From NCBI RefSeq assembly GCF_025319965.1, contig NZ_CP012549.1:744001-808000 (forward strand): DNA of 64,000 bases, read 5' to 3'. The notes under the pieces were generated by a model that was given only the letters and a program-made list of their open reading frames with translations, did no database searches and was not told the DNA's origin. Below, one piece after another: positions 51,854 to 60,193 of this stretch. This DNA is from Campylobacter sp. RM16187. GTDB taxonomy: Bacteria; Campylobacterota; Campylobacteria; Campylobacterales; Campylobacteraceae. A program made the position numbers and the translations under genes. Every line of letters begins with the position of its first letter. Positions within the stretch are counted from its first letter, which is position 1.

Positions 51854-53017
51854 ATGTATCTTTTAAACACTTATGCGAGATTTGATTTTGGATTTGAAAG
51901 GGGCGAGGACTCTGTGCTTTTTGACGCAAAGGGCAGGGATTATATCGATTTTGCCTCGGGTATCGGCGTAAATTCGCTCGGATACGCTCACAAAAGAGTT
52001 GTAAAAACCATAAGCGACCAAGCGGGCAAGATACTTCATAGCTCAAACATATACCGCATAAAACCGCAAGAAAAGCTTGCAAAGCAGATTTCAAAAATGC
52101 TTGGCTTTAAAACCTTTAGCTTCTTTTGCAATTCCGGCGCAGAGGCAAACGAGTGCGCCATAAAGCTAGCCAGAAAGTATGGTGCGACAAATTTTAAAGA
52201 GAAGAAATTTGAGATCATAAGCCTTGCAAACTCCTTTCACGGCAGAACTCTTGCGACCTTAAAGCTAACCGGTCAAGATAAATTTCATCCCGAAATTTAC
52301 GCTCCTTATATCGATGGCTTTAAATTTTACAGCAGTATCAGTGAGATAATTGAAAATATAGGCGAAAAAACCGTTGCCGTTATGATCGAACTGGTTCAAG
52401 GCGAGGGCGGTATAAACGCACTTGATAAGAGCGAAGTAAAACGCCTCGCAAAGGTTTTGAAAGAGAAAAATTTACTTCTTATAACCGATGAGGTGCAGTG
52501 CGGAGTATTTAGAACGGGCGAGTTTGTGACGTCTAAGCTCTACGGCTTAAAGCCTGACATCATAACCTTTGCCAAAGGGCTTGGCGCGGGCGTGCCGATA
52601 GGTGCTTGCGTAAGCAAAAAAGAGATATTTGAACCGGGCGATCACGGCTCGACATTCGGTGGAAATTTTTTAGCGACCGCAACCGCGCTAACTGCGCTAG
52701 ATGAGCTTAAAAAGCTTAAAAAAAGCGGCAAGATAGACAAACAGATAGAAATTTTTAACGAAAATTTAGATGAACTTTGCGCCAAATTTCCAAAAGTTAT
52801 CAAGCAAAAAGAGGGTCTTGGGCTCATGCTAGGCCTAGTGCTTCATGAAAGCGTAAATTTAGCCGATGTCATAAAGCTAGCCGCTAAAAACCGGGTTTTA
52901 GTGCTAAAATCAGGCACAAGTACGCTTAGATTTTTACCGCCTTTAAATATGAAAAAAAGCGAGATAAAAGAGGGCTTTAAAAGACTTCAAAAGGCGCTTA
53001 GTGAGTATAAAATTTAG
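51854..53017 (+). CDS. argD: Acetylornithine aminotransferase
   Basis: ArgD is a PLP enzyme of arginine (and often lysine) synthesis. The 387-residue class III aminotransferase has DFASGIGVNSLGY, FFCNSGAEANECAIKLAR, NSFHGRTLATL, LLITDEVQCGVFRTG (PLP aspartate), and the Schiff-base lysine in ITFAKGLGAGVPIGA. HGSTFGGNFLATA follows. AAAAGGAG precedes the ATG. Together with argB at 11092 it covers two arginine steps. The next gene overlaps by 17 bases. Confidence 0.95.
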   Translation: MYLLNTYARFDFGFERGEDSVLFDAKGRDYIDFASGIGVNSLGYAHKRVVKTISDQAGKILHSSNIYRIKPQEKLAKQISKMLGFKTFSFFCNSGAEANECAIKLARKYGATNFKEKKFEIISLANSFHGRTLATLKLTGQDKFHPEIYAPYIDGFKFYSSISEIIENIGEKTVAVMIELVQGEGGINALDKSEVKRLAKVLKEKNLLLITDEVQCGVFRTGEFVTSKLYGLKPDIITFAKGLGAGVPIGACVSKKEIFEPGDHGSTFGGNFLATATALTALDELKKLKKSGKIDKQIEIFNENLDELCAKFPKVIKQKEGLGLMLGLVLHESVNLADVIKLAAKNRVLVLKSGTSTLRFLPPLNMKKSEIKEGFKRLQKALSEYKI

Positions 53018-53990
53018 CTCGTATTTTAATGAGTGGCTAAATGAAAACTACTATAAATCCCCCGCTAGAGTAGGTAAAGGCGGGGATTTTTATACTTCCG
53101 TTAGTGTGGGACCTCTTTTTGGTGTCACGCTTGCTTATCATTTTTTAAATTTAGTTGAAAAAGGCGAGTTTTCACCACACGCAAATATCGTTGAGATAGG
53201 TGCAAATAACGGCGCTATGATGTATGATTTTATAAGCGGAATTTTTACTTTCAGTCCTGAAAATTTAAAAACACTAAAATTTAATATCATCGAACCGCAT
53301 GAAAATTTAAAAGAGATCCAAGCTCAAAATTTCAAGCAAAAATTTGGAGATGAGGTATACGTAAAGCACTTTAATAGCCTTAAGGAGTGTGAGTTTAACG
53401 AGGCTTTTTTCATCTCAAACGAGCTTCTTGACTGCTTTGCTTGTGAGGTGGTGGATGAGGATAAAATGCTTTATGTAAAAGATGATGAGCTCTTTTGGGA
53501 TGGCATAAATAGCGATACTTTGGCAACTTGCAAAAAATTTGGCGTTAATAAAGGCGAAGTTATGCTTGGGCTTAAGGAGTTTGCAAAGGGTGTCAAAAAC
53601 TGCGCAAAGAGGCTTAAATTTATCACTTTTGACTACGGAGATATGGCTAGGCGAGATGAGATAACGCTTAGAATTTACAAAGATCACAAGGTTTTTAGCC
53701 CTTTTGAGCTTGCAAATTTAAAAGAGTATTTCGGCATAAGCGATATAACTTATGATGTTAATTTCGCGCAGGTTGAAGAGGAGTTTGAAAGCTGCGGGCT
53801 TAAATTTAAAAGCTTTAAAAAGCAGTCTGTAGCGATAGTCGAATTTGGCGGTGCAGAGGTACTTGAATACGTGCTTAAAAACGGCGGTGAGAGCGTTTAC
53901 AAAAGCTTTTTAAAGCAGTTTAAGTTCCTAACTAGCCCTGAGTTTTTGGGCGAGAGGTTTAAAATGATAGAGTTTGATAAGGGGATGTGA
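53001..53990 (+). CDS. MidA/NDUFAF7-like SAM-dependent methyltransferase
   Basis: A 329-residue class I methyltransferase. GDFYTSVSVGPLFG near the start and IVEIGANNGAMMYD (SAM loop) near residue 63 fit the MidA/NDUFAF7 family, which methylates an arginine of NADH dehydrogenase in mitochondria; FISNELLDCFACEVV is the conserved NELLDA-like motif. The bacterial substrate is unknown. It starts at GTG inside the argD end. Confidence 0.85.
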   Translation: MSIKFSSYFNEWLNENYYKSPARVGKGGDFYTSVSVGPLFGVTLAYHFLNLVEKGEFSPHANIVEIGANNGAMMYDFISGIFTFSPENLKTLKFNIIEPHENLKEIQAQNFKQKFGDEVYVKHFNSLKECEFNEAFFISNELLDCFACEVVDEDKMLYVKDDELFWDGINSDTLATCKKFGVNKGEVMLGLKEFAKGVKNCAKRLKFITFDYGDMARRDEITLRIYKDHKVFSPFELANLKEYFGISDITYDVNFAQVEEEFESCGLKFKSFKKQSVAIVEFGGAEVLEYVLKNGGESVYKSFLKQFKFLTSPEFLGERFKMIEFDKGM

Positions 53991-54859
53991 TGAAATTTGT
54001 AACATTTTTTGACGGCTGTGTAAAAACCGGCATAGTAAGCCTTGATGACTCCATCATCAGTTTTGGCGAAATGGGACTTGAAATTAGCGATTTAAATGAT
54101 TTTATCTCGCGAGCCGGCAAGCAAGACTATGAACATTTAAAAGAATTTAAAAGCCATACGAGCAAGCTTAAATTTAACGAAGCAAAGCTACTTGCGCCTA
54201 TCATAACTCCTCGTCAAGATATCATCTGTCTTGGCATAAACTACATGGAGCATGCCAAAGAGTCGGCTAAATTTAAGGGCGAAAAATTTGACGGTACGCG
54301 TGAGTATCCGGTCTATTTTTCAAAACGAGTTAATGAGGCGGTCGGGCACAATGGCGAAATTTTAGCTCATGAAGATGTCATGCAAAAGCTTGATTATGAA
54401 GTGGAGCTTGCACTCATCATAAAAAAAGACGCTAAAAACGTAAGCGAGCAAGAGGCAGGCGAATATGTCCTTGGATACACGATACTAAATGATTTTAGCG
54501 CGCGTGATTTGCAAATTCGCCATAAGCAGTTTTACTTCGGCAAGTCGCTTGATACTCACTGCGCGATGGGTCCTGTAGTGGTGACACCTGATGAGCTTGA
54601 TAGCACAAATTTGGCTATCAAATGCTACGTAAACAATGAGCTAAGACAGAACTCAAATACCTCAAAAATGATCTTTGATGAAAGGTATGTGATCGCCGAG
54701 TTAAGCCAAGCGATGACTCTAAAAGCGGGCACCATCATCTCTCTTGGCACGCCAAGCGGAGTTGGTATGGGGCTTGAGCCGCCTAAATTTCTAAAGAGCG
54801 GCGACGTGGTGCGTTGCGAGATAGAAAATATCGGAGTGCTTGAAAATATTATAAAGTAA
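53990..54859 (+). CDS. Fumarylacetoacetate hydrolase-family protein
   Basis: A 289-residue FAH-fold enzyme. An N-terminal stretch precedes the core: LGINYMEHAKES, PVYFSKR, DYEVELALIIKKDAKNVS (metal-binding Glu), NDFSARDLQIRHKQF, KSLDTHCAMGPVVVTPDEL, and LGTPSGVGMG at the end. The family covers hydrolases and decarboxylases of diketo acids; the specific substrate cannot be assigned. ATG 53990 follows AAGGGG; it overlaps the preceding stop. Confidence 0.88.
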   Translation: MKFVTFFDGCVKTGIVSLDDSIISFGEMGLEISDLNDFISRAGKQDYEHLKEFKSHTSKLKFNEAKLLAPIITPRQDIICLGINYMEHAKESAKFKGEKFDGTREYPVYFSKRVNEAVGHNGEILAHEDVMQKLDYEVELALIIKKDAKNVSEQEAGEYVLGYTILNDFSARDLQIRHKQFYFGKSLDTHCAMGPVVVTPDELDSTNLAIKCYVNNELRQNSNTSKMIFDERYVIAELSQAMTLKAGTIISLGTPSGVGMGLEPPKFLKSGDVVRCEIENIGVLENIIK

Positions 54860-54889
54860 GGTTTGAATGTTTGAAATATAGGAGATAGT

Positions 54890-55432
54890 ATGCCAAGACC
54901 TGTAACAAAGAGTGATTTAATAGATGTGGCGACCGAGAACTACTCAATGCTCAGTCTGCTTATTTCAAATTTGACCGAGGTGGAACTAAATACTCCGTTT
55001 GATTTTTTAAAGGACAAGAAGAAAAAAGAGGCACACTGGGCTAGAGATAAAAATTTAAGAGATGTTTTAGTCCATCTTTATGAGTGGCACCGACTTATTT
55101 TAAACTGGATTAACTCAAATCAAAATGGAGTCGAAAGACCGTTTTTGCCGTTGCCGTACAACTGGAAAACTTATGGCGATATGAATATGGAGTTTTGGAG
55201 AAAGCATCAAAAGACTTCGCTAAAAGAGGCGACAGAGCTGCTTCGTAGGTCGCATGACGATGTTTTGAAGCTGGCAGAGTCTTTTACTAACGAGGAGTTA
55301 TTTTCTAAAAGTGTGTTTAAATGGACAGGCGGAACTACACTTGGCTCTTATTTTGTGAGTGCCACCTCAAGCCATTATGATTGGGCGATGAAAAAGCTAA
55401 AAGCACATCAAAAGAGTTGCAAGAGTAAATAA
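54890..55432 (+). CDS. ClbS/DfsB-family four-helix protein
   Basis: A 180-residue DinB-like four-helix protein of the ClbS/DfsB (DUF1706) family. ClbS protects E. coli from colibactin; most other members have unknown roles. Typical are VHLYEWHRLILNWI near residue 62, FLPLPYNWKTYGDMN near 85 and the final HYDWAMKKL with the bundle's histidine. It stands alone behind AGGAGATAGT. The 120 bases after it contain nothing I recognise. Confidence 0.87.
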   Translation: MPRPVTKSDLIDVATENYSMLSLLISNLTEVELNTPFDFLKDKKKKEAHWARDKNLRDVLVHLYEWHRLILNWINSNQNGVERPFLPLPYNWKTYGDMNMEFWRKHQKTSLKEATELLRRSHDDVLKLAESFTNEELFSKSVFKWTGGTTLGSYFVSATSSHYDWAMKKLKAHQKSCKSK

Positions 55433-55552
55433 TATACGGTGTATTTTACAAAAAAGCAAAATATCCGCACTAGAGCCTAGCTTATCAACGATTTGAAACA
55501 CCAAATAAATGTACAGATGCTGGAATTACAAAATCATCATCATGACTTGTGC

Positions 55553-55849
55553 TTATAGCCTATTGTCTGTTTTATAGTTAAAATTTATATGCTTGATGTC
55601 TTTGAAAATATCCTCAATATCTATTTTAAGAGCCTTTGAAATTTTATAAATATGCTCTAGGTTAAAATGCTTATTGTATCTATTGTTTTCGCAATTGGAG
55701 TAAAAAGCAACAGATTTTATTCCAATTTCAAGAGCTAAATCAAGCTGAGAAATATTTTTTTCTTCTCTAAGAAATCTAATTCTTTTTGATACTTTTTTAT
55801 AAAAATCTAAAATTTCACCACTATCAGAATTGCTAAAATCTTTTCGCAT
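55553..55849 (-). CDS. XRE-family regulator, 98 aa
   Basis: A 98-residue protein with an HTH at residues 19-73 (VSKRIRFLREEKNISQLDLALEIG, then the turn IKSVAFYSNCE). It is AT-rich, alone on its strand, and divergent from two membrane genes. A palindrome of the form ATCCTATAGGAT lies immediately upstream of its ATG and a related one 60 bases further on, fitting an autorepressor. Confidence 0.82.
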   Translation of the reverse strand: MRKDFSNSDSGEILDFYKKVSKRIRFLREEKNISQLDLALEIGIKSVAFYSNCENNRYNKHFNLEHIYKISKALKIDIEDIFKDIKHINFNYKTDNRL

Positions 55850-55853
55850 ATTT

Positions 55854-55865
55854 ATCCTATAGGAT
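55854..55865. promoter_or_regulatory. Palindromic operator 1 (ATCCTATAGGAT)
   Basis: A perfect 12-bp palindrome 4 bases upstream of the XRE start codon. It shares the pattern ATCC-Y-AT-R-GGAT with operator 2. Confidence 0.6.
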
Positions 55866-55908
55866 TAATTTTAGTTTAAATTTTGCAGTGTTATAATTCA
55901 TTATTCTA

Positions 55909-55922
55909 TATCCCATGGGATA
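55909..55922. promoter_or_regulatory. Palindromic operator 2 (TATCCCATGGGATA)
   Basis: A perfect 14-bp palindrome 27 bases upstream of the 141-residue gene. Its inner 12 bases differ from operator 1 only at the symmetric pair C/G for T/A. Confidence 0.6.
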
Positions 55923-55949
55923 AAATAATTGTTTTAGAGAAGTATAGAG

Positions 55950-56375
55950 ATGTGGTTTATTCAACTTATTGTCGTGCTGGTTGCCTTGCTTATTGTTTAT
56001 CTACTTATGCGTCTTACTTATAGTTTGATGCCAAACGCCATAAAAAAAGAGCCTAATTTACAAGAAAGATTTTTGACTAATAGAAGAGAGATGCTAAAAA
56101 ACAATGGAAAAAATCCATACGTCGATCTTTTTAGCGATGATGAAATAACTCATTTATACAATTTAATTGAGAAAGAATTTATAAAAGCTGCACAAGAACG
56201 AAATGAAAGCATAAGTCCAAATCAAAGATTATATATTTTATATGAAATTATTTTTGTTAGCGGGCTAAAAGGTAAAAAATTTGGTATGAAGCATTTAGAA
56301 TATGAGCTTTTAAGATCTAAGGAAAAAGGAATTAGACCTGACAATAAGGGTCTTATGAAATGGAGGTTTGGATGA
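55950..56375 (+). CDS. Single-pass membrane protein, 141 aa
   Basis: Family not recognised. One N-terminal hydrophobic helix (FIQLIVVLVALLIVYLLMRL) is followed by a cytoplasmic-looking, mainly helical domain with charged residues (NRREMLKNNGKNPYVDLFSDDEI, and RLYILYEIIF near residue 90). It is coupled to the next gene by overlap, and divergent from the XRE regulator. Confidence 0.7.
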   Translation: MWFIQLIVVLVALLIVYLLMRLTYSLMPNAIKKEPNLQERFLTNRREMLKNNGKNPYVDLFSDDEITHLYNLIEKEFIKAAQERNESISPNQRLYILYEIIFVSGLKGKKFGMKHLEYELLRSKEKGIRPDNKGLMKWRFG

Positions 56376-56686
56376 AAATTTTAGCTTTTATATTGGCTTT
56401 TGTTGTTGGTGGAGTGATTTGGATTATCCCTGTTGGTTTGTTGTCAGCAATTACTAAGGAGCAGACTGGACACGGTGTTGGTCTTGTTTGGATTTTACTA
56501 GGTTGGCTTCTTTTGATTTGGTTAATTAGGTCTATATATAGATTTCTTTTAAGAAAATTTGGTTACGAAGTTGCCGATCAATCACTAGAATGGGATAGAC
56601 ACAAGAGCAAAGTTATTAAATTAATTATTTATATATTAGTGTTTACGATTATTATGCTTTTAATATCTGCGACACTATCAAGATAA
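56372..56686 (+). CDS. Integral membrane protein, 104 aa
   Basis: Three hydrophobic segments (ILAFILAFVVGGVIWIIPVGL, VGLVWILLGWLLLIWLI, KLIIYILVFTIIMLLIS). The start at ATG 56372 is set by GGAGG 5 bases upstream; an ATG 4 codons earlier has no ribosome site. It overlaps the end of the preceding gene by 4 bases. Function unknown; probably works with its partner under the XRE regulator. Confidence 0.7.
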   Translation: MKILAFILAFVVGGVIWIIPVGLLSAITKEQTGHGVGLVWILLGWLLLIWLIRSIYRFLLRKFGYEVADQSLEWDRHKSKVIKLIIYILVFTIIMLLISATLSR

Positions 56687-56906
56687 AAATATTTTAATAT
56701 AATATTCGCAATCGCAAAGTTGCCGTTTGTATCAACTCATAAAATTTAAAAAAATGATATTTTATTTATACAAGATAACAAAGCTTAAAATAAGTGTAAA
56801 TAAACTGATTGACATTGAAATTTAAGTATTACTAGATTGTAGTAGAGGTAGGTTTTGGGCAAATATGAACTTAATATGTATAAATTTATTTAACTCACAT
56901 AGAAAT
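56687..56906. other. AT-rich spacer with no recognised gene
   Basis: About 220 bases between the membrane pair and the convergent gene at 56907. I see no ORF, hairpin with T tract or repeat. A TTGACA at 56810-56815 lacks a convincing -10 at 16-18 bases. Confidence 0.4.
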
Positions 56907-57353
56907 TTAAATATTATAATGTAAGTCCGTAGATAGTACAAGCAGGCAAATTTTCTTACTCTGGTTTAACTTTAGTGCGTCTATAGAGTAAAATTTGCGC
57001 TTGTGCCTTTCTTTTTTAGTGATGATATCAACTTTATATGGCATGAAAGGAAAGCTTTTGAAGTGGCATGAGCTAACTTCATCTCTTGCTATTTGAGTCT
57101 TGGTAAAAAGCTTTGCGATTATGATTTTATCTTCGTAAATTGCAATGTATCTAAAATTTAACTTCTCAAATAAATTATAAAGTAAGATAGCGGCTAGTAC
57201 CGCGCCCATCGCAAGCTTTGCTCCGCCGTCAAAAAGCAAAAAAGAGGTCGGAAATACAAGAAGTAAAAGTATCGGCGCGAAACTTATCAGCAAAGTTATC
57301 TTGTTTCTGCTATCAAGTCTGTATAAAAGCTTTGAGCTGTTTTCTTGGCTCAT
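56907..57353 (-). CDS. Hypothetical membrane protein (Cj1410c-like), 148 aa
   Basis: Two adjacent hydrophobic helices ([23 protein letters not shown] and [16 protein letters not shown]) near residues 18-64, then a beta-rich PH-like domain with charged ends ([31 protein letters not shown]). It follows acpS, overlapping it by 4 bases, the same neighbourhood as in C. jejuni (fliL-acpS-Cj1410c). Function unknown. Confidence 0.75.
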   Translation of the reverse strand: MSQENSSKLLYRLDSRNKITLLISFAPILLLLVFPTSFLLFDGGAKLAMGAVLAAILLYNLFEKLNFRYIAIYEDKIIIAKLFTKTQIARDEVSSCHFKSFPFMPYKVDIITKKERHKRKFYSIDALKLNQSKKICLLVLSTDLHYNI

Positions 57354-57694
57354 CTTAATATAACCGCTGCGATCGCAAAACCGCCGTCATGGCTTATGCT
57401 TACGTCCGCTTGTGAGATTTTGAAATTTTGTTTGAGCTTGTCTGAAAGTTTTATCTTTGGTGCGTTTTTTTCGGTTTTGTAAATTTCTATATCAAAAAAC
57501 GAGCATTCGCTACTTATGCCACAACCCAAAGCCTTACTAACGGCCTCTTTAACAGCATAAAACCCTGCTAGAGTTGAGTCTGTCTTTGCTAAATTTATCT
57601 CGTCTTTATTTAAAAAGCGCTCGGCGAAACTCTCGCCGTAACGCTCTTTAAGCTTTGAAATTCTAGAAATTACGACTATATCTATTCCTATCAT
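57350..57694 (-). CDS. acpS: Holo-[acyl-carrier-protein] synthase
   Basis: AcpS transfers phosphopantetheine from CoA to acyl carrier protein. The 114-residue trimer-forming form begins [11 protein letters not shown] (metal-binding D8-type position) and has [14 protein letters not shown], the invariant [13 protein letters not shown] (Glu58-type motif), and [15 protein letters not shown]. It overlaps the fliL end by 4 bases, as in C. jejuni. Confidence 0.93.
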   Translation of the reverse strand: MIGIDIVVISRISKLKERYGESFAERFLNKDEINLAKTDSTLAGFYAVKEAVSKALGCGISSECSFFDIEIYKTEKNAPKIKLSDKLKQNFKISQADVSISHDGGFAIAAVILR

Positions 57695-58221
57695 TGAACA
57701 ACGAAATCAGTAAAATATATGTTTTTGATATGTCCGTCGGCTAAGACCTCGTTAAGCCTATCCACTATCTCGTCTTTTAGGCGGTCTTTGCCCTTTATCG
57801 TGCTAACTTCTTCAAAAGTTTTAGACGATAGAGTCCTAATGATAATATCGCGAATTAGGGATTTTTTCTTATCTATTTCAGGAGTTAAGACCTCATTGTT
57901 TAGCTCCAAATCAACCTTTGTTTTAAGAAATCTTGAGCCGCTTTCGCTTAATAAATTTACTATAAATTGATCCATAGGGTGTATGGGACCCATATTTATA
58001 TAGTCGTTTGAGCGTTTTGGGATTGTATTTCTTGAGATTTGTTGAGGCTGTTGCATTGTTTGCATATCTTGCGCATTTATTTGCTGATTATCATTGCCTC
58101 CTAAAACTAAAAATGCTATCAAACCCCCGATAGCTAAAAGTAGCACTAAAACGATAATGATTATTATAAGCAAAAGACTATTTCCCTTTTTATCTTGCTT
58201 CTCTTCAACCTCTTGGGCCAT
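57691..58221 (-). CDS. fliL: Flagellar basal-body protein FliL
   Basis: A 176-residue FliL, a stator-associated single-pass protein. ATG 58221 is chosen because AAGGAG sits 7 bases upstream; the frame opens 11 codons earlier without one. One membrane helix (residues 18-40, [22 protein letters not shown]), a Gln/Met-rich linker, then the FliL domain ([42 protein letters not shown]). No sigma54 or sigma28 box is evident upstream. Confidence 0.9.
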   Translation of the reverse strand: MAQEVEEKQDKKGNSLLLIIIIIVLVLLLAIGGLIAFLVLGGNDNQQINAQDMQTMQQPQQISRNTIPKRSNDYINMGPIHPMDQFIVNLLSESGSRFLKTKVDLELNNEVLTPEIDKKKSLIRDIIIRTLSSKTFEEVSTIKGKDRLKDEIVDRLNEVLADGHIKNIYFTDFVVQ

Positions 58222-58304
58222 TAACACTCCTTTTTTTGTATAATTATATAACAAAATTTAAAAAATGAGAAAAAATAATACATAAAACTAACGCAGCAAG
58301 ATTT

Positions 58305-58748
58305 TTGGATGCTAAAAATATAGCTTATGAGCTATGCGAATATGAAGTGGATGAGAGCGATTTAAGCGCTGTTAGCGTGGCTTTAAAGTGTGGCGCGGAT
58401 ATAAGGCAGGTTTATAAAACGATAGTGTGCGAGTGTGAGCCAAAGGGATTTGTCGTAGCTTGCATTCAGGGTGATTTGAGCCTTGATCTAAAGGCTTTGG
58501 CTAGAGCTAGTGGACATAAGCGTTGCGAGCTTTTAAATTTAAAAGAGCTTGAAAAAGTAACAGGCTACATCAGGGGCGGCTGCTCGCCTATCGCGATGAA
58601 AAAGGCTTTTGATACTTTTATCGACGAGCGAGTTTTGCAGCAGGAATTTATATACATAAGCGCAGGCGTTAGAGGCAAGCAGTTGCGTTTAAAACCTGGC
58701 GAATTTATAGAAGCGATGGGCGTAAAGCTTGCAGCTATCGCTAAATGA
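58305..58748 (+). CDS. ybaK: Aminoacyl-tRNA deacylase (YbaK/EbsC type)
   Basis: Clears Cys-tRNA(Pro) and similar misacylated tRNAs. The YbaK fold shows VYKTIVCECEPKGFVVACI, KRCELLNLKELEKVTGYIRGGCSPIAM and a C-terminal FIYISAGVRGKQLRLKP. From TTG 58305 it has 147 residues but lacks the family N-terminus. Reading upstream in frame gives IHKTNAARF, exactly the usual start, back to ATA codons at 58275-58280 and then a stop at 58266. The true start may be the rare codon ATA. Confidence 0.85.
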   Translation: MDAKNIAYELCEYEVDESDLSAVSVALKCGADIRQVYKTIVCECEPKGFVVACIQGDLSLDLKALARASGHKRCELLNLKELEKVTGYIRGGCSPIAMKKAFDTFIDERVLQQEFIYISAGVRGKQLRLKPGEFIEAMGVKLAAIAK

Positions 58749-58818
58749 TAATTAATAAAAAGATGATATAATCCGCTTTAATTTTTTAAATTTAGTATAT
58801 TTTAAAGAGATGTGATTG

Positions 58819-60189
58819 ATGCTAGAAGAAATTTTTAGAGAGTATGATATACGCGGAATTTACGAGAGAGATCTGAATGAAACAAGCGTAAAGGCTATAG
58901 GCTTAAATTTGGGTCGCGAGATGTTAAAGCGCCGCGCTAGAAACGTAAGTGTGGGATATGATGCGAGGCTTAGTGCAAAAGATATTTTTGGCTGGCTTGT
59001 TAGCGGGCTAAACGCTGCTGGCATAGAGGTTTTTGATATCGGACTACTTCCTACGCCGGTTGGATATTTTAGCGTTTTTAACGACAAATTTGACGCAAAC
59101 ATCATGATAACCGGCTCTCATAATCCAAAAGAATACAACGGATTTAAGATTACGATTTTTAAGGATAGCTATTTCGGTGCCGATCTTCAAAAGCTAAAAG
59201 ATGAGGTTTTCTCCACTATCAAGACAAAAACGCAGATAAAAGATGATTTTAGAGCGGTTAAATTTGATATCGCAAGCGAGTATAAAAAATTTATCATAGA
59301 TCAGTTTGCGCATCTTAAAAACATGAAGCTAAAAATAGTAATGGACTGTGCAAACGGAGCCGTAGGAGCGGTGCTTCCTGAAATTTGCGATAGTTTAAAT
59401 TTAGACGCTGAAATTTTGTATCCAAACCCTGACGGAAATTTTCCAAACCACCATCCCGATCCAAGCGAAGAGAAAAATTTAAAAGATATAAAAGAGGCAT
59501 TAAAGTGGGAATTTGAGATAGGATTTGGCTTTGACGGAGACGGCGATCGTATAGCAGTTCTTACCAAAAATCGTAACATAAAAGGCGATGAACTAGCCTA
59601 CCTATACTCTCTTGTGATGAAAAATCCGCGAGTTTTAGGCGAGGTAAAATGCTCGCAAAACATGTATGATGAGATCGATAAAAACGGCGGCAAGAGCTTC
59701 ATGGGTAAAACCGGTCATAGCAATATCAAAAAAGCCATGAAAGAGCTAAATATCGATATGGCGGCGGAAGTTAGCGGGCATATATTTTTTAAAGAGCGAT
59801 ATTTTGGCTTTGATGACGCCTTGTATGCTATGTTTAGGGTGCTTGAGCTTATTCAAAAAGGTATAAATTTAGATGCCGAGCTTGAGAAACTTCCAAAAGT
59901 TTTTAGTACTGATGAGATCAAGGTAGAGACTAGTGAAAGTAAGAAATTTAAGATAATTGAGGCTTTAAAGCTTGAACTTGCAAAAGGAGTAAAAGAGCTT
60001 CCGGAAGCAAAAGAGATCATTGATATAGACGGCGTTAGAGTAAGATTTGAAGATGGCTGGGCACTTGTAAGGGCCTCAAACACAACTCCTGTCATAGTAA
60101 CTAGGTTTGAGGCTAAGAGTGAGGTTTTGCTTAAAAAACTTAGCGAAATATTTTTAAATTTAGTCGAAAATTTAAAGAGTAGGGTGTAA
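58819..60189 (+). CDS. Phosphomannomutase/phosphoglucomutase
   Basis: A 456-residue alpha-D-phosphohexomutase (AlgC/ManB class). Phospho-serine S100 is in ITGSHNPKEYNGFK. The metal loop is GFDGDGDR near residue 235. The sugar-binding VSGHIFFKERYFGFDDALYAMFRV and phosphate-binding RASNTTPVIVTRFEA follow. With ManC next (4 bases), it makes GDP-mannose precursors from fructose-6-P-derived mannose-6-P. ATG 58819 follows AAAGAG; a TTG lies one codon earlier. Confidence 0.93.
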   Translation: MLEEIFREYDIRGIYERDLNETSVKAIGLNLGREMLKRRARNVSVGYDARLSAKDIFGWLVSGLNAAGIEVFDIGLLPTPVGYFSVFNDKFDANIMITGSHNPKEYNGFKITIFKDSYFGADLQKLKDEVFSTIKTKTQIKDDFRAVKFDIASEYKKFIIDQFAHLKNMKLKIVMDCANGAVGAVLPEICDSLNLDAEILYPNPDGNFPNHHPDPSEEKNLKDIKEALKWEFEIGFGFDGDGDRIAVLTKNRNIKGDELAYLYSLVMKNPRVLGEVKCSQNMYDEIDKNGGKSFMGKTGHSNIKKAMKELNIDMAAEVSGHIFFKERYFGFDDALYAMFRVLELIQKGINLDAELEKLPKVFSTDEIKVETSESKKFKIIEALKLELAKGVKELPEAKEIIDIDGVRVRFEDGWALVRASNTTPVIVTRFEAKSEVLLKKLSEIFLNLVENLKSRV

Positions 60190-60193
60190 AATT

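Noticed and set aside
51702-52094. 130-residue minus-strand frame across the TRIC / argD junction
   Set aside because: Lies opposite two well-supported genes and has no family motif.
55433-55552. Minus-strand stretch encoding about 22 residues ending GVSNR before a stop, possible gene remnant
   Set aside because: Too short to assign, no start or partner fragment nearby; I could not name a family.
55553-56686. XRE gene and membrane pair as a prophage or conjugative remnant
   Set aside because: No integrase, transposase, direct repeats or tRNA flank; only AT-rich composition and small genes.
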